64,000 bases of DNA from contig OY997594.1 of assembly GCA_963921825.1 (NCBI GenBank), positions 997,001-1,061,000 of the forward strand, written 5' to 3'. Source of the stretch: Erodium maritimum (Eukaryota > Streptophyta > Magnoliopsida > Geraniales > Geraniaceae). Under the pieces are notes generated by a model. It was not told the origin of the DNA. It made no database searches and saw only the letters and a list, made by a program, of their open reading frames with translations. The translations under genes were made by a program, and so were the position numbers. Shown here one piece after another: positions 34,101-46,976 of the stretch (the stretch's first letter is position 1; every line of letters starts with the position of its first letter).

Positions 34101-37100
34101 TCCAACCTATTCCTTTTTGTGTAGGTGTTGGAGATTTAGAATTGGCTGAGGGTAAACAAGATATCCTCTCATCACTTGGAACTGAAGAGTCTTTTGGCAT
34201 CTCAACTGAGGTGGTAAAGGATGATGCATATCAAGCTGACACGGACGGTGCCTTGCGGAATTATGTTTCGCAAATCAGCGTAGCCGATGGTAAATGTTTA
34301 CTTCATGTCTCGAACAGCTACTTCTATGAATTATAATGGATTTCAGTGTACTTCACTGAGAATGAATATATTTTGTTCCAGATACCCAATACAGAGAAGG
34401 GGACAAAGCTATTATGCTGGATTCAGACCAAATGAACACAACATCATCCAAGAGTAACGGTATTTCTAGGGGCAACGCGGTTGCTGGTGAAAATCTTCAG
34501 ATGGACTCTTTAAGCCAACATCCCCAGTTTGATGCTGTTGACAGAGGCACTGCTTTTGACCTCAGATCCAAGCTTCATGATGATCCTAGTTCTATGTATG
34601 TCCCATCCTCTGCTAGGGATGATGGCAATGGAAATATTGATCATTTTGGAAGAACTGGTCAAGGAAAAGAGTTGGATGGGCGTATCCTATTTGAGGAGTT
34701 AAGTTTGTTCTACCTTGACCCTCAAGGAGAGGTACAGGGACCATTTCTCGGCGTGGACATTCTATCATGGTTTGAACAAGGATTTTTTGGACTAGACTTG
34801 CCAGTCCGCCTAGCGGATGCTCCAGAATCAACACCTTTCCTAGAATTGGGCGAGGTAATGCCACATTTGAAAGGTGGAGATGAGTTTGCCAATAGCTTCA
34901 ATCCAAATTCTGATTCAGAACAATTTGGCTCATCAAGAGGGAAGTTGGAGGCTAATGTGCCAACTTCTGCCATTAATGACCTGTTCCAACCATTGTCTGA
35001 GTTTAGCAGCCATGGATCTCAGCATAATCAGTCAAGAATTCGCGAACATGAATCTCCCTTGCAGCTGCCTAAATCTGATGGTCAGAGTTTTAATGATTTC
35101 ATCTCACATGACGAAGGTCTTTTTTTAAGTTCAACTTTATTTATTTATTAGATTTACTTTTCTTATATTCGTATTAATAATTGCACCAACCATGTTATCT
35201 CACTATACCTACTCTTAATCTTTTGTTTTCTCTCTCTCTCTTCAGAGATTGTGTTTCCTGGAAGACCTGGAAGTAGTGGTTATCCAATTGGAAGATCTCA
35301 TGGTAGTGTACATGATACTTCAAATAATCGTGCTGCACACTCTGCTCTCTCAAATGATCCAACAAAACCTGGAATGACACTAAATGATAGTAAGCTGCAC
35401 CCTTTTGGACTGTTATGGTCCGAGCTTGAAAGCAGTCAAACAAAACAGAATCAGTCATCTGGTATGCCTTCCGGTGTGGGACAGGCTTCCCCTTTCGGTG
35501 CCATGGGTGATCAGATTCACGTTCCAGAGGCATGGCCTGATGTTTATAGGAAAAACAATCTCGCTGACAGCAACATGTACGAAGATGCCATGGGGCCCGC
35601 ACGGCATATGTCACGCATGGAACTGGAGTCTAACCGTTTCGATATAGCGGATCAGCTTCTGTCAAGGCAGGTTCAGCAACAGCAGCTCCAACAACGAAAT
35701 ATGCTGTCTCCTCACATGCATTTGAACGACATCCATTCGCCTGTCCCTGATCTGGAACATTTTTTGACACTTCAGCTACAACAGCAAAGGCAACATCAGC
35801 TCCAGCAACAGCAATTGCATCAGCAGCAGCAATTTCATCAGCAACAAAAGTTGTTGCAGGAGCAACAACAGCAGTCTCAAGTTCGCCAGGCACTTCTTGA
35901 GCAGTTGATGCACACTCAGATGCACGATCCAGCCCTGGGGCAGTCCCATGTTGATCATATGAGAGCCAACAATGCTCTGGATCAAGCGTTGTTGGAGCAG
36001 CAACTTCGACTCGAACTTCAACAGCGTTCTCGACATGTTGATCCATCTATAGAGCAATTTATCCAAGCAAAATATGGTCAGGTACCTCCACCTCCACAAG
36101 AGCACCAAAGGGATTTGCTCGAGCTGATATCACGCTCGCAGCACGCTCAAATGCAGCCGATGGAGCAACAGATTCTTCAACAAGAACAACTTCAGGCAAG
36201 GCAGCAGCTTCTAATGGGTTTGAGGCAGCGGAATGATATCGAAGAAGACAGGCATATCGGGTCTGCGTGGCCACACGATGAAGCTGATCGGTTTTACAAG
36301 GGTCATTCCGGGGGTCACAGATCTCATTCATCAGGGTTCGGCCCACTAGATCCATATCAACAACAGTTGAGGCCATCTCACGATGAACAGCTGAATCACC
36401 TTGAGCGCAACCTTTCGTTTCAGGAAAGAATCCGTCAAGGTTTTCACGAGCCTAGTTCATCCCCTTTCGATCGAACCATGTCGTTGCCTAACGGTGCTTC
36501 GATGAATCTAGATGTTGCACAAGTCATGGCCCGGGCCCACGGTTTAGACCGGCAGGACTCAAGTGCACGAATGCAAGCCTTCTCTTCCGGTCTCCACCAT
36601 AACACTCACCAACCTTTAGCTAACCAATTCCACGCTTCACCACTCGATGCGATAGATGGCCGCTGGTCTGAGAACAACGAACAACTGCATACCAATGATT
36701 GGATGGAGTCTAGGATGCAACAATTGCACATCATCTCCGAGCGACAGAAAAGGGAGCTAGAAATGAGTAGGATGGCAGATGATCCGAGTTTATGGATGTC
36801 CGATGGTTTCAACGAGAACAAGTCAAAACAATTGTTGATGGAGTTGCTCCATCAGAAATCCGCCCACCAGCCTACTGAGTCACCAGAAATCCGCCCACCC
36901 GCTAGCTTATATTCTGGGTCAAACTCCTCAGACCACATGTTTAGCCACCGTCCTGATCGAGATCCGGGTCTAAGCAACACCTTCTCAGTAGGGTCTTATG
37001 ATTCTAGTTCAGGTGAACCTCCACAGGTCCTTTCAGGTCACGAGCAGGCCATGGAAGCCAATGAAAAGTTCCCATTTAGACCTGACTTTGGAGCACAAGT

Positions 37101-39514
37101 TAAGGCTGATTCATTCTTGTCTGGCATCAATGAGCCATACACAAATTCTAATATGACGGGTATTAGCAAGTCCTCTGTGAACAAAGATTTCTCAGAGGTG
37201 GAAGAGAGGAAGTCTGGAATGAGAAATGATCGTTTGACAAAGAGGCAAGCTTTTGATAGTCAAGAAAGTACCGATGTCCAATCGGGATTGGCCGGTGGAG
37301 AGGCTACTATCAATGCTCTTAGCAGACACTCATCACCTGGTATTACTAATGACCTTCTCTTCGCCTTTCTTTATTCCTTATTATTAGGGATACTGGCAAT
37401 GCTTGTTTTGCAAATACTAACGGTAAACTTTTCTTCTTTTTTTTCTTTTCAAAAAACACATTTTCCGTCTGCAAATCCGCGAAAATTATTCAAGTGATGG
37501 TTGCATGACTTCAATTTTTTTTTCTTTCTGAAAATGACAGTTTTGCCATATGTAACTCTTATGTATACATGTTTTGCAATTCGGAACACTTATGTATACT
37601 CTTATGAATGGCTACTTTTGACCCTTTGCAAAGATATTTTCCTCGTTAGTGATTTGCAGACGGAAAATAGTTGGAAAATGTTTTTTGCAAAAAAGAAATA
37701 AAGAAATCACAGTTAGTATTTGCAAAACGCGCGTGGTTCACCGCAAGTTTTTTTTTTTTTTTTTGCAATTATCCCTTATTGTTTTTCTCATAAAAATGTT
37801 CTTTTAAAATAATATTTTGAATTTCCTACCAGGTGGGAGTGCAGGCTTCTACAATGATAAGATTGGGCCTCTTAACTCGGCCGCAGAGGAGATGCCTAAG
37901 GATCGGTAAGTTTCTGACCATGTATCCGAGGATCAATCTGGGTACCGAACTACATTTGCCAGATGATACCTTCTCTGATGTTCTTACTCGACCTTTCACG
38001 TTTCTTTGTAGGGTGCCCATAATTCTTTCAAAAGGACAAGATAATATCCTGCTGCGACGACCTCCGGTCTCGCGGATTTCATTGTCTCATGAAGCATTGT
38101 CGGAGCTGGTCTCTGATCCAGTCGCGAGGGGGAAGAACTCTGGTAGTGGTGCTCCCGATGGTATATTCTCTCTCCTTTCTCCTGCACTTTCCAAGTATAA
38201 CGGAGTTAGTGATCCACTTTTGCATTATGTCCTCGTGTGCTCTCACTTGCTGATGACTTGTTTGGTAATAGGTACATGGGTTGATTGCACAAAACTGCCC
38301 TTACGAATTTTCCACTGATTCTTGACCCTATAAGTAAATTTGCCCCGACACATGACTACACTTCTGAACTTTCATGTGTCACCATCGTACAAAATAAGAT
38401 GGAAACAATCTAAATTTTATAATGTCCCAAAGGGCTAATTTTTTATTTTAAAATTTTATAATATCCCAAAGGGTTAATTATGTTTACCTACACTAACGTA
38501 TACATGCATTACACATGCACACACTAACTTTTGGAAATTACACATACTTACCCTAACCTTTACATTTGGTATGTAGGTTAGTGTATGCATCTGTAATTTT
38601 AACAGATAGGTTAGTTTAGGTATCTGTTAAAATCTTGAAAATATGTAAAGGCTAGTGTAGGTATCCATAGTTTCCAAACGTTAGTATCTGCATGTGTAAT
38701 ACGTGTATACGTTAGTGTAGGTAAACATAATTAACCCTTTCCAAAAACTACTCATTACCATCTTTGAAACTTCCGATTTCAATATAATTCTGTATGGAAT
38801 CAAATGAGTAAAGCATGTGAGTAAGTAATTTTGGGATGTTTTGAAATTTACACTCATGTGTAAATCTTGTGACAACTTTCGATGGTTCCACGTATTGAAA
38901 ATTCACAATGGTGGTGATCACGTGTCTGTGGAAATGTACTTTGAGGTCATGTGTTTGTGGGCAACTCATAAAGGTAGTTATGTACGATATTTTACTTCTT
39001 CTGAGAGAGTCGAAACAAGTACCATTTATATAGAAACACAAGTACTCTGCAGAGGTTTCACTTTGTTGTGTTCAATGTTTGTTTACAACCCACAGTAAAT
39101 TGTGCCATTTGAATTTTCCAATGTCTGTTCTTTGTGTGCAATTTCTATTGAATAGTAGTAATTAATTTTTTTTTAAATTCTTCAGCCGGTAGAAGGGATC
39201 AACTAGGGAACTCAAGCAACCAAGTCCCCGACCTTCCGGTCTCCGGCAAGAAAGACATGCGCTTCCGCCGTACTTCGTCTTGCAGCGACTCCGACGTGTC
39301 CGAGACCTCCTTCATAGATATGCTGAAGAGCAACACGAAGAAGCCCGAGGCCCATCCGACCGGAGGGGCTTCAGAAGCAGCGGACGGATCCCAAGCAGGA
39401 CGGAGCGGGAAAAAGAAGGGGAAGAAAGGGAGGCAGATCGATCCTGCGCTCCTCGGCTTTAAAGTCACCAGTAACCGGATCATGATGGGTGAGATACAGC
39501 GCGTAGATGATTAG
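31199..39514 (+). CDS. EXA1: GYF-domain protein, EXA1-like
   Basis: Eleven exons: 31199-31274, 32214-32273, 32369-32442, 32956-33816, 33941-34034, 34125-34289, 34382-35116, 35246-37339, 37833-37905, 38012-38160, 39186-39514, in phase, giving 1569 residues (Arabidopsis EXA1 is somewhat longer). The N terminus has [14 protein letters not shown], then an Arg/Asp/Glu-rich section. YPRGKLL (from about residue 307) fits the YxxxxL-phi eIF4E-binding motif. A GYF domain follows (about 542-605: [20 protein letters not shown]), then a Gln-rich stretch (about 830-1020) and a C terminus with TSFIDMLK and [13 protein letters not shown] proteins bind proline-rich partners. EXA1 represses translation with eIF4E-family proteins in the cytoplasm, restrains NLR immune receptors and is a host factor for potexviruses. 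Intron 8 holds a MITE and intron 10 another. The 90-nt intron 34035-34124 is open in frame. Confidence 0.92.
37387..37775. mobile_element. Mutator-like MITE, family A, copy 3 (EXA1-like intron 8)
   Basis: The left end GGGATACTGGCAA, with TTTGCAAATACTAACGGT following, matches the inverse of the right end (GTTCACCGCAAG ... GCAATTATCCC). The core again has GCAATTCGGAACACTTATG. The flanks TTATTATTA and TTATTGTTT agree at 7 of 9. The element is 389 of 493 bp of the intron. Confidence 0.75.
38471..38737. mobile_element. Foldback MITE, family F (EXA1-like intron 10)
   Basis: GGGTTAATTATGTTTACCTA at the left and its inverse at the right form arms of about 63 bp, with TACACTAACGTATAC inside. The flanks TATCCCAAA and TTTCCAAAA agree at 7 of 9. 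A TTTTATAATGTCCCAAAGGG-type sequence is also directly duplicated just to the left (about 38413, 38453). Confidence 0.75.
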
Positions 39515-40676
39515 CTAGGTTGTGTGTAAACTCTGTAGAGTTTTTCTTTCACTTCATAGAAGTTTTGTATAGATTGAAAGCTCCAGTGTAAATATATTCA
39601 TATCTACAGTTCATTAATTCCTTTTTTTCTTTTACTTGCTTGGTTTTGCCGATGGTTATTTTGCGTGGGCCGAGATTCTTTCATGAGGCCGGTCTTAACC
39701 TAAGCGAGTTAAGAAACCGTTTAGAGCATTCACGGTGGGAATCGTCAATTAGCGCTCAATTTACCGACCGGTTTGTCGAACCTCCTAAGGAAGGAACCAG
39801 TTCGCCTGTAACCGGTGATGTGGCGTTTAGCCCTAGAACTGAAGGGAAAGACCTTGGGTCGAAAGGGAAGTGGGCAGAAGAAGGCAGGCGAACTAAATTC
39901 CAATTGGAAGGAGAGGCCTCATGCCGCAAGGGAAATGGACGGAAGGCAAGAGAATGAGATTCGTCTGATTCGATATTCGATGTCTTCTATGTTGAGCAAG
40001 AGAAAGAAACGTTGAATCTGCCCCAATTCCTTTTTTCTTTCTTGTTCACCGAACAAATTACCGATGAATCGTTCCTCACTATGGATGCTCATAATGTTTC
40101 AGACCGAAATAAAACCTTAGAGACTAATAGTTATGTTACCGTTTGATAAAAGACAATGATGTAATAAATAATTATATTTTAAGTATAATTAAATACAAAT
40201 AATGTTTTTCCCTTTGAAATAAAATCTTGACACTCGTTGAACTAAATCTATTTTTAACGTATTTTTTTCTCAGAATAATAACTATCGAACGAAAGAATAT
40301 ATTTATTCTCGGTCGTTAAACATCTTGAAATAAAAACTCTATCAATATTTTTTTTAATAGTGAAAAAATAATTGTCATAAAATAGCCAAAAATATGGGAG
40401 ATTTTAACTTTCATGCGAAGGACTCCGACTTTACCTATATCCCACAATTGGCCTATTGTCCACGTGCCCGTCCATGTAACGGCGAACCCAACGGAATATT
40501 CATATCCATATTCGTCATTTACGAAGAAAACAAAGGGCATTCCCGTCATTTCACATATTAGTAAACTCCGTCTCGGTCAGTACACAACAAAAAGTCTCTA
40601 GCTCACTCTCGCTCACCTCTCTTATCAAAATCTTCATCATCTTCGTCATCCATTTCTAGGCTCTCTCTCTCCATCT
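39515..40676. other. Interval between the EXA1-like and cyclophilin genes
   Basis: It contains the 3' UTR of the first gene, a Tourist-like element (39724-40090), AT-rich DNA, and the CT-rich likely 5' UTR of the cyclophilin from about 40600. No clear TATA box. Confidence 0.5.
39724..40090. mobile_element. Tourist-like MITE
   Basis: It begins GAGCATTCACGGTGG after TTA (39721-39723) and ends CACTATGGATGCTC before ATA. The terminal repeats match those at 45373-45666. The open frame inside (39640-39957) is not conserved-looking and is not called. Confidence 0.6.
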
Positions 40677-43600
40677 ATGGCGGCTTCTTTTGCGACTCTG
40701 GTAAAAACCTAGCCGATTTTTCCGTTTGTTTCCCGAGAAAACGGGGGAGAAATATCAGTATTCAGGATCTGAATCTGCTCTGCTTTGTTTCTCTCTCTCT
40801 CTTGAATTTCTCACGATGTTTTTTTTCCTTTGGTTTTTGCTACTCACCGTGTAGTCCAACGTTGGCTCGCTCTCTGCTCCGCGAAGCATACCGTGCGTCA
40901 AATCCGTGAGTGCCTCGTGTAGTTCCGTCCAGCCGAAGAGAAACTCGTTGAGCTTCTTCTCCGGCTCGTTGCGTCCCGTGCGCTTGTCTTCTCGGAAGAG
41001 GGATGGTATTAGCTCGATTCGTGCCGCTGCTGAGGTAATGGTTCTGTTTTGTGCGATTGTATGTTGTGGTATCTGTTGATTTATGAGAAAACGAAGGAGA
41101 ATCTTATGCTGAGCTATGTTGTCAATCAACGGTCTGATTAAATGCTGAATTCTGTCAATCTAGTGCGGCATTTTGGTATTTTGTTCGGATTCATTGTTCA
41201 GGAAACAAGATAGGGTTCTAATGTTGAATTTGATGCATGTAAGGAAGTAATCAATGTGATATGATTATGAACTAATGTTTTTATTCGGTTTACTGTCCTG
41301 GAATGTACATGATTGGGGATGAAGGGACTGTAAGATGTTTAATTCGATCTAGCATGCTTTAGATTAACGGAGTAGCAATACTAAATAGATAATTGGTTAA
41401 CTTGAGGAGGATGTCCATAATCAAGGAAATAGTGACCCTGAAAGACCTCATGATTGACCTCCAAGTTCAATGCATGAATGGAAAATAAAATCATTGCTAA
41501 CAGGAACTCAGTTCAGTTACTGTTGTATCGTATTTGAATTGTCGTTGTCAGTGAATTTTTTTTTTTGGAATTAACTTTATCTGCTGCAAAGTTAAGTGGG
41601 GTTTGGATAAATCATGCCACAAAGTCTATGAGTTATGTTATGTTCAATAAAATCGAGGTTTGGATGGAATTGGCGTTGTTGACTGTGAGTGAATGGAAGT
41701 TGATGTCTTCTTTTGTACTGACAGTTTGACATCATTTCAGGATGTGGCCTTGCAAGCAAAAGTAACAAACAAGGTGTATTTTGACATAAGCATTGGGAAT
41801 CCAGTGGGTAAGCTTGCTGGAAGGGTTGTTATCGGGCTGTTTGGTGATGATGTGCCTCAAACCGCCGAAAACTTCCGTGCTCTTTGCACAGGTTGGGCTA
41901 TGCATTTGTAGCAAATTTAGTTTAATTACCTTTTTTTGTTTGTTATGATCAAGCTGTATGTCTTTCTCGTTTTGATTTTTGTTTTTGAATCTTATCAGGA
42001 GAGAAGGGCTTTGGTTTCAAAGATTCTGCCTTCCATCGCGTCATCAAGGATTTCATGATTCAAGGTGGTGACTTTGACAAAGGCAATGTGAGTTATCTCC
42101 TCAAACTTTTCAGATTCTAGTGTTCATGTTCTATTTATCTTTTGTTAAATTGGTTTAGAATGATAAGAGTAGTGTTTTTTTTATATAGCTTTGGCATGAT
42201 ATATCTGATTTGCTTATAAGTTGATTCTGCTTTAAGTTTAACATAAAACCCAATCAACCGACTCACATGTCATACCATTTTAATTTTGACTGTTCAATCA
42301 TGCTAAGGCACTACTTATTTTCCAACTCATATCGCGGTAGCTGTGATATGTGAAGTCCCATAATATGTACTTTATCATTGATTATTGAACCTGTAATTTT
42401 GCAAGAATTTCATTCAATTTAAAACCAGCAATCCTTATAGGTCTTTATTTCATAGCATAACCATGTACAGTACAACCAATTCAGCTATTTTATTGATTTT
42501 ATATGTCTCTTTTCTTATGTGAAGCTACTTAGTTTGAGGCCGTGTAGATACTATATGTCAGCTAATTTTCTCTTCTCAAATTTAAAAATGTTTGTAGGGA
42601 ACTGGAGGTAAAAGTATATATGGCCGCACCTTTAAGGACGAGAACTTCAAGCGTAAGTCCCCACACTTGTGTTATTTTAAAACCCGCTAAAATAAGACTC
42701 CCCTGGATTTCTTTGGTTTGATGAAAATGGAAAAATGCGAAAACATAGTGGTTAAGATATTGTTTGTTCATCATAATTTCAATTGAAAACTGGACAGGTG
42801 TTTGTGTACTAGCACCATACATAGCACTTCGTATTTATAAAACTATAATGCATATCATGGATTTGCCAACTTTATTGCGAAAATTTGAACACTTTGCAGT
42901 GACCCATGTTGGCCCTGGAGTTGTTAGCATGGCAAATGCAGGACCTAACACTAATGGCAGCCAGTTCTTTATTTGCACTGTCAAGGTATGCTAGTCTCCA
43001 CATTTTTCTCGTGTTGAATTATCAATATTTGCATTATGGTTTCATTCTAAATATATCAGGTCTATGATTAAGAAGTAATTGCATCCACTATTTTGTTATC
43101 TTTCCGTATGGAATTTACTTTATATTTTTTGCTTATGCAAAGTCATTAATAATGAGAAATCAGAAATGCTTGTTTTCCCCGGTTCTTTTATGTGTAAAAA
43201 CATGACTAATGCTGATGAAAACTTGTTTCATATTCAAAGCAGAACCGTATGATTCGGACTTGAATGATTTGTAAAATTGAAATAACCTCAAAGGAGGCCT
43301 CGCTGATATTTCACCGCGACCGTTGTTTAGAACTGTCTAGTATTCATCTTCATATGCAACCATAACCATTTGAAAAACAAAGTTGTAAAAACTCGGTTAC
43401 ATTCATTTTGCACAATACCCATTTCAATGATCATGACACTAACCCGCCCGCCCTCATGGGTTGGTCTGGTGGTCAAAAAGCTCTGTCACCTCCTTAAGAT
43501 CGGAGGTTTGAATCCCAATAGGTACATCTGCTTTGGAGCAAGTGTGGGTAAAGGCTAGGTTAGGAATTAGATCGGGCTAGAGTAATATTTCCCTACTTTC

Positions 43601-43811
43601 TTACTGATACAAAAAAATGAGCATAACACTAATCCTATAAGAGTCTCTTCCATTACAGACACCGTGGTTGGACCAGAGGCACGTCGTGTTCGGTCAAGTT
43701 TTGGAAGGCATGGAGACGGTCAAGTTGATCGAGTCACAGGAGACAGACAGGGGCGACCGTCCTAGACAGAAGGTGGTCATTTTCGACTGTGGTGAGCTTC
43801 CTATGGTTTAA
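40677..43811 (+). CDS. CYP20-2: Plastid peptidyl-prolyl cis-trans isomerase, CYP20-2-like cyclophilin
   Basis: Seven exons: 40677-40700, 40855-41034, 41741-41891, 41999-42087, 42598-42652, 42900-42985, 43659-43811, in phase, 245 residues. Residues 1 to about 68 are Ser/Arg-rich without acidic residues until the end, as in a plastid transit peptide. The cyclophilin domain follows ([20 protein letters not shown]). Catalytic and binding residues are present: FHR (Arg132), FMIQGGDF (Phe137, Gln140), [16 protein letters not shown], and WLDQRH (Trp198, His203; Trp121 and His126 of human CypA). [20 protein letters not shown] and ETDRGDRPR match CYP20-2 rather than stromal ROC4/CYP20-3. It catalyses proline isomerisation during protein folding in the chloroplast; CYP20-2 is linked to thylakoid complexes. 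A SINE lies in intron 6. Confidence 0.93.
43443..43621 (+). mobile_element. tRNA-derived SINE with target duplication, family 2
   Basis: A-box-like TGGTCTGGTGGTCAAAA, B-box GGTTTGAATCC, and a 3' end ACAAAAAAATG. Flanked by CATGACACTAA (43432-43442) and CATAACACTAA (43622-43632), 10 of 11 matching. Inserted in intron 6 of the cyclophilin, its right duplication only 27 bp before the acceptor. Confidence 0.8.
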
Positions 43812-44508
43812 GATATGGGGATCACAATCTTTTTCAATAATCCGTGTTGCTCTCTTGTTCTTGGTAACGCTCTTGAACAATCTACTTTAGAGTTACAAGT
43901 TTTTCTGGTTACTTGTAGTACTCTTCAGGGTGAGGCTTGTTCAGTGTAGCTTTTGAGCATGTTATGATTTATGAACCGGTCATTACTCGTTAATATATTC
44001 TTGCTTTTAGGGTGATGCTCTTTCAAGTACGCCCTTCCATCTTTACCTTGTAGATAGTGGATTTGTTAAATATTCGGCTCGAGTAGACTCTTTATCGAGC
44101 TGTCCGAGTTTTATTTGTTAAATATTTGGGTTGAGTTCGTAATAATTGAGCCCGAGTTGAATTCAAGCTTAAGTTGTATCATCATTGAACCTCGATACAT
44201 TACCTTGGAGCAGCTTGAATTCAGTTCAGGTTTAACAAACTTGATCCGAATATTTAACAAAAAGTTCAGACAACTTATTGAGGTCAACCAAATATTTAAT
44301 TAATGTGCTCATTTTGAGTTCGATATATCAGTGAGTTGTTTGTTTTAATATTTAATGAATATATGTATTCTATTATATAATACAATTTTTAGTTTTGTTA
44401 AATGTTGGTTATAAAAACTACTCGAATTAGGTCGGATCACGTTTGAGTTTGGATATCTACTTTTTAGCCAATTGGTGCTTAATCATGTAAGTATTTAAGA
44501 TTGTTTGA

Positions 44509-44795
44509 GGGTAATTATATTTTGTACTCCTTTTGAATTGTTAACTTACCTTTATGATAAGAGTTCTTATGTTTTGGTACACACCTTTAGACTTTAGTAC
44601 CCCTTATAAATTGGTCATATATCATTTAATATTCCTTATGTATTGATAAGAGGATAATTACATGCCTTACGAATTGGTCATTGATCATTAAAATTTTGTC
44701 TAGTACCGATATATAAGAGGTATTAAATATGTAAGGAGAACTGAAGATGTGTTACCACTTGCCAATACCTGAGGGGTGATAAAAGTAATTAAGCC
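44509..44795. mobile_element. Foldback MITE, family D, copy 2
   Basis: It begins GGGTAATTATATTTTGTACT and ends with a degraded AGTAATTAAGCC. The interior ACCCCTTATAAATTGGTCAT matches the elements at 26151-26427 and 59391-59669. Confidence 0.6.
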
Positions 44796-44893
44796 TGTTT
44801 TATACTAATTAGAGATCTAGCCATATTGTTTTTTCCACTTTGGGTTGAAATCATTTGCACCCGTCCGAAGTCTGTAATTAAATGGGCCATATT

Positions 44894-44990
44894 TTGGGCT
44901 TGTGATGGACTTGGGCTTGGGTTTTGGATTGGAATTATATTTTATTGTGTTTTGGGGCTTGTGGTGGACTTGGGCTTGGGTTTTGGAAAT
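44894..44990. repeat. Direct duplication of a GGGCTTGTG unit
   Basis: GGACTTGGGCTTGGGTTTTG follows GGGCTTGTGATG or GGGCTTGTGGTG in two copies 61 bp apart. GGGCTT motifs are also frequent in promoters, but no gene follows. Confidence 0.75.
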
Positions 44991-45372
44991 GAATAATATT
45001 TGACTGTCTATTGAAAATGATTGTGTTTGATTTTTATTGATGTATATGCATGAAATTAACGGTCATTGAATGTTAAGGACTGTATTTCAAAAAAAAAGAA
45101 CATTAAGGACTGAAATGTTTTGATGTGTTCAGGCCCAAATGTGAAGTTCAGCTGATTTGATTTTGGTCGGTCTGATTAAAATCGATGATAGATCAATGAC
45201 ACGTTTGATTAGAAATAAAAATATAATATCTTGTTGGGATCGGTGATAGGTGCTATTAAAAATAAAAATAAAAAAATCGCCCGTCGGGTTTATGTAGGTG
45301 ACCGAGAACAATAAAATGGTGACTCATCGATCGGTTAATTCTTCCAATAACAACCCTATCTTACCGACCTTA

Positions 45373-45666
45373 GAGCATCCACAGTGATGGGTTGGGAGCT
45401 GGCGGGGAGGTGCTTGCGGGGAGTAGTGGGCGGCGGGGAGCTCGTTGGCGGTGAGGACCGACGGGGAGCTCACCACCTCTTCTCAACACCGACGGTGAGC
45501 AAAATTGTGAACAAAAATCCCTTACCACCAGCTCTTATCATCTATCATTGTACGGTGTTGACGTTTTCTGTTGACGATGAAATAACAGTGAGGTAAAAAA
45601 CCTTTATTTTAATGCTCACCGCCCACAGCTTCCCGCCAGCACCGACAATAAACATTGTGGATGCTC
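45373..45666. mobile_element. Tourist-like MITE, CCCGCCAGC family
   Basis: The ends GAGCATCCACAGTG and, inverted, GAGCATCCACAATG have TTA on the left and TTG on the right. GGCGGGGAG motifs at the left mirror CCCGCCAGCACC at the right. Related to 11575-11809. Confidence 0.7.
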
Positions 45667-46976
45667 TTGTACACCTTTAGACACAAGATAGGTGAAAAGG
45701 TAAACCTATGTTCCTGGTGAGGTGTGATCTCAAGACTCAACCAGACATAAGTACAAGGAATCTGTTATCTTTCCTTCCCCATAACATCTATAAATACACA
45801 TTTACCTTGTTCCACACGTCAATCCAGTAAGCAAAAAGTCAAACGAAGTCTCGATTCTTCTCTTCAAAAAGCCAGAAAAGCAACCGTGCAGCACAGTGAT
45901 TGTAGGAATTGTAATGGCCACATCACTGTAGAGAGATTTACACATTTTCATGTGACTTCTGCAAAAAAATTGACTATTTTGGTTTTGGTGTAACTAAAAA
46001 GGAAGGTTAAATTTGAAATCCAAAAGAATCACACTGTCAATGTCAGAGCCCTTACTGTCTTGACAGTGGCCACAAAATTTTAATGCCGTTGTAAATTAGC
46101 ATTTGGTGGTCCATTATCTAATTTAACCTTGTCACACATTAAAAACAGAAAATATTACTTACATATAAATGAAGTGACCAATTTATCGGTGTAATTGTTA
46201 GTTATTATTATGTTATTATCTATCGGTTAATCTATTCTGTTGTTGGATTCTTCGCTGTGATTGTATATTGGCTGTTTTATACCATTTAGTATTGTTTAAT
46301 AAATTTTCAGCCAGTTCGTTTTCATTATAAAAAATCTTCATGACGATACATACATACGTATTTTTAATAGACACGATCTTAACTGTATATATTAAAGAGT
46401 CAATTTTAAGGTCGTTCTTTTACTTCCGAATAGTTGAGAGATGTGTTGTGTTCTGCTTAGTCTTTTTGTCCACCTTCTACTGAAGTGTGAGTCTCATATT
46501 AAAAGTGTAAAGATAAATTGGCCACTTGATATATATTTTAATGTCTTCACCCATTAGTGAATTTGGGGAGTGAAAACAAAAATGAAACTTGTGTATTGCT
46601 TGATAATAGCTTACTATACACGAGTATTTATACACAGGATTTGTGGGTTATATTATGAGCTATTCTAAAGATTAGTGGTGTTGAGGTGGACAAAATCAGA
46701 GAAGTCGAAAAATTGCGGTGCAAAGTCAAGATGATCAATTTATGTTTTCCAACCACTTTTAACACCTTCTATTACCTCTTCGATGATGAGATTGGATCCT
46801 GTTGTTGATACGGTGGTTTCTTTTCCACGTAATCTACACCGCTTTCTCACTTTATCCTCTATTTTCTGATTTAAAACAACTATTTTTTATTGCTTTTGGC
46901 CAAATATGTTATTAATCTTGTCGAAAATTTAACAATTTAAAGTTACTACCCATAAAGACAGAGCTTTTGTCTGTAC

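Noticed and set aside
35630..36376. Leucine-rich and alanine-rich open frames antisense to the EXA1-like exon
   Set aside because: They arise from CAG/CAA repeats of the Gln-rich region read on the other strand.
37340..37497. Extension of the EXA1-like exon 8 past SSPG to a stop at 37497
   Set aside because: The extension reads into the MITE terminal repeat. A clean donor at 37340 joins in phase to GSAGFYND at 37833.
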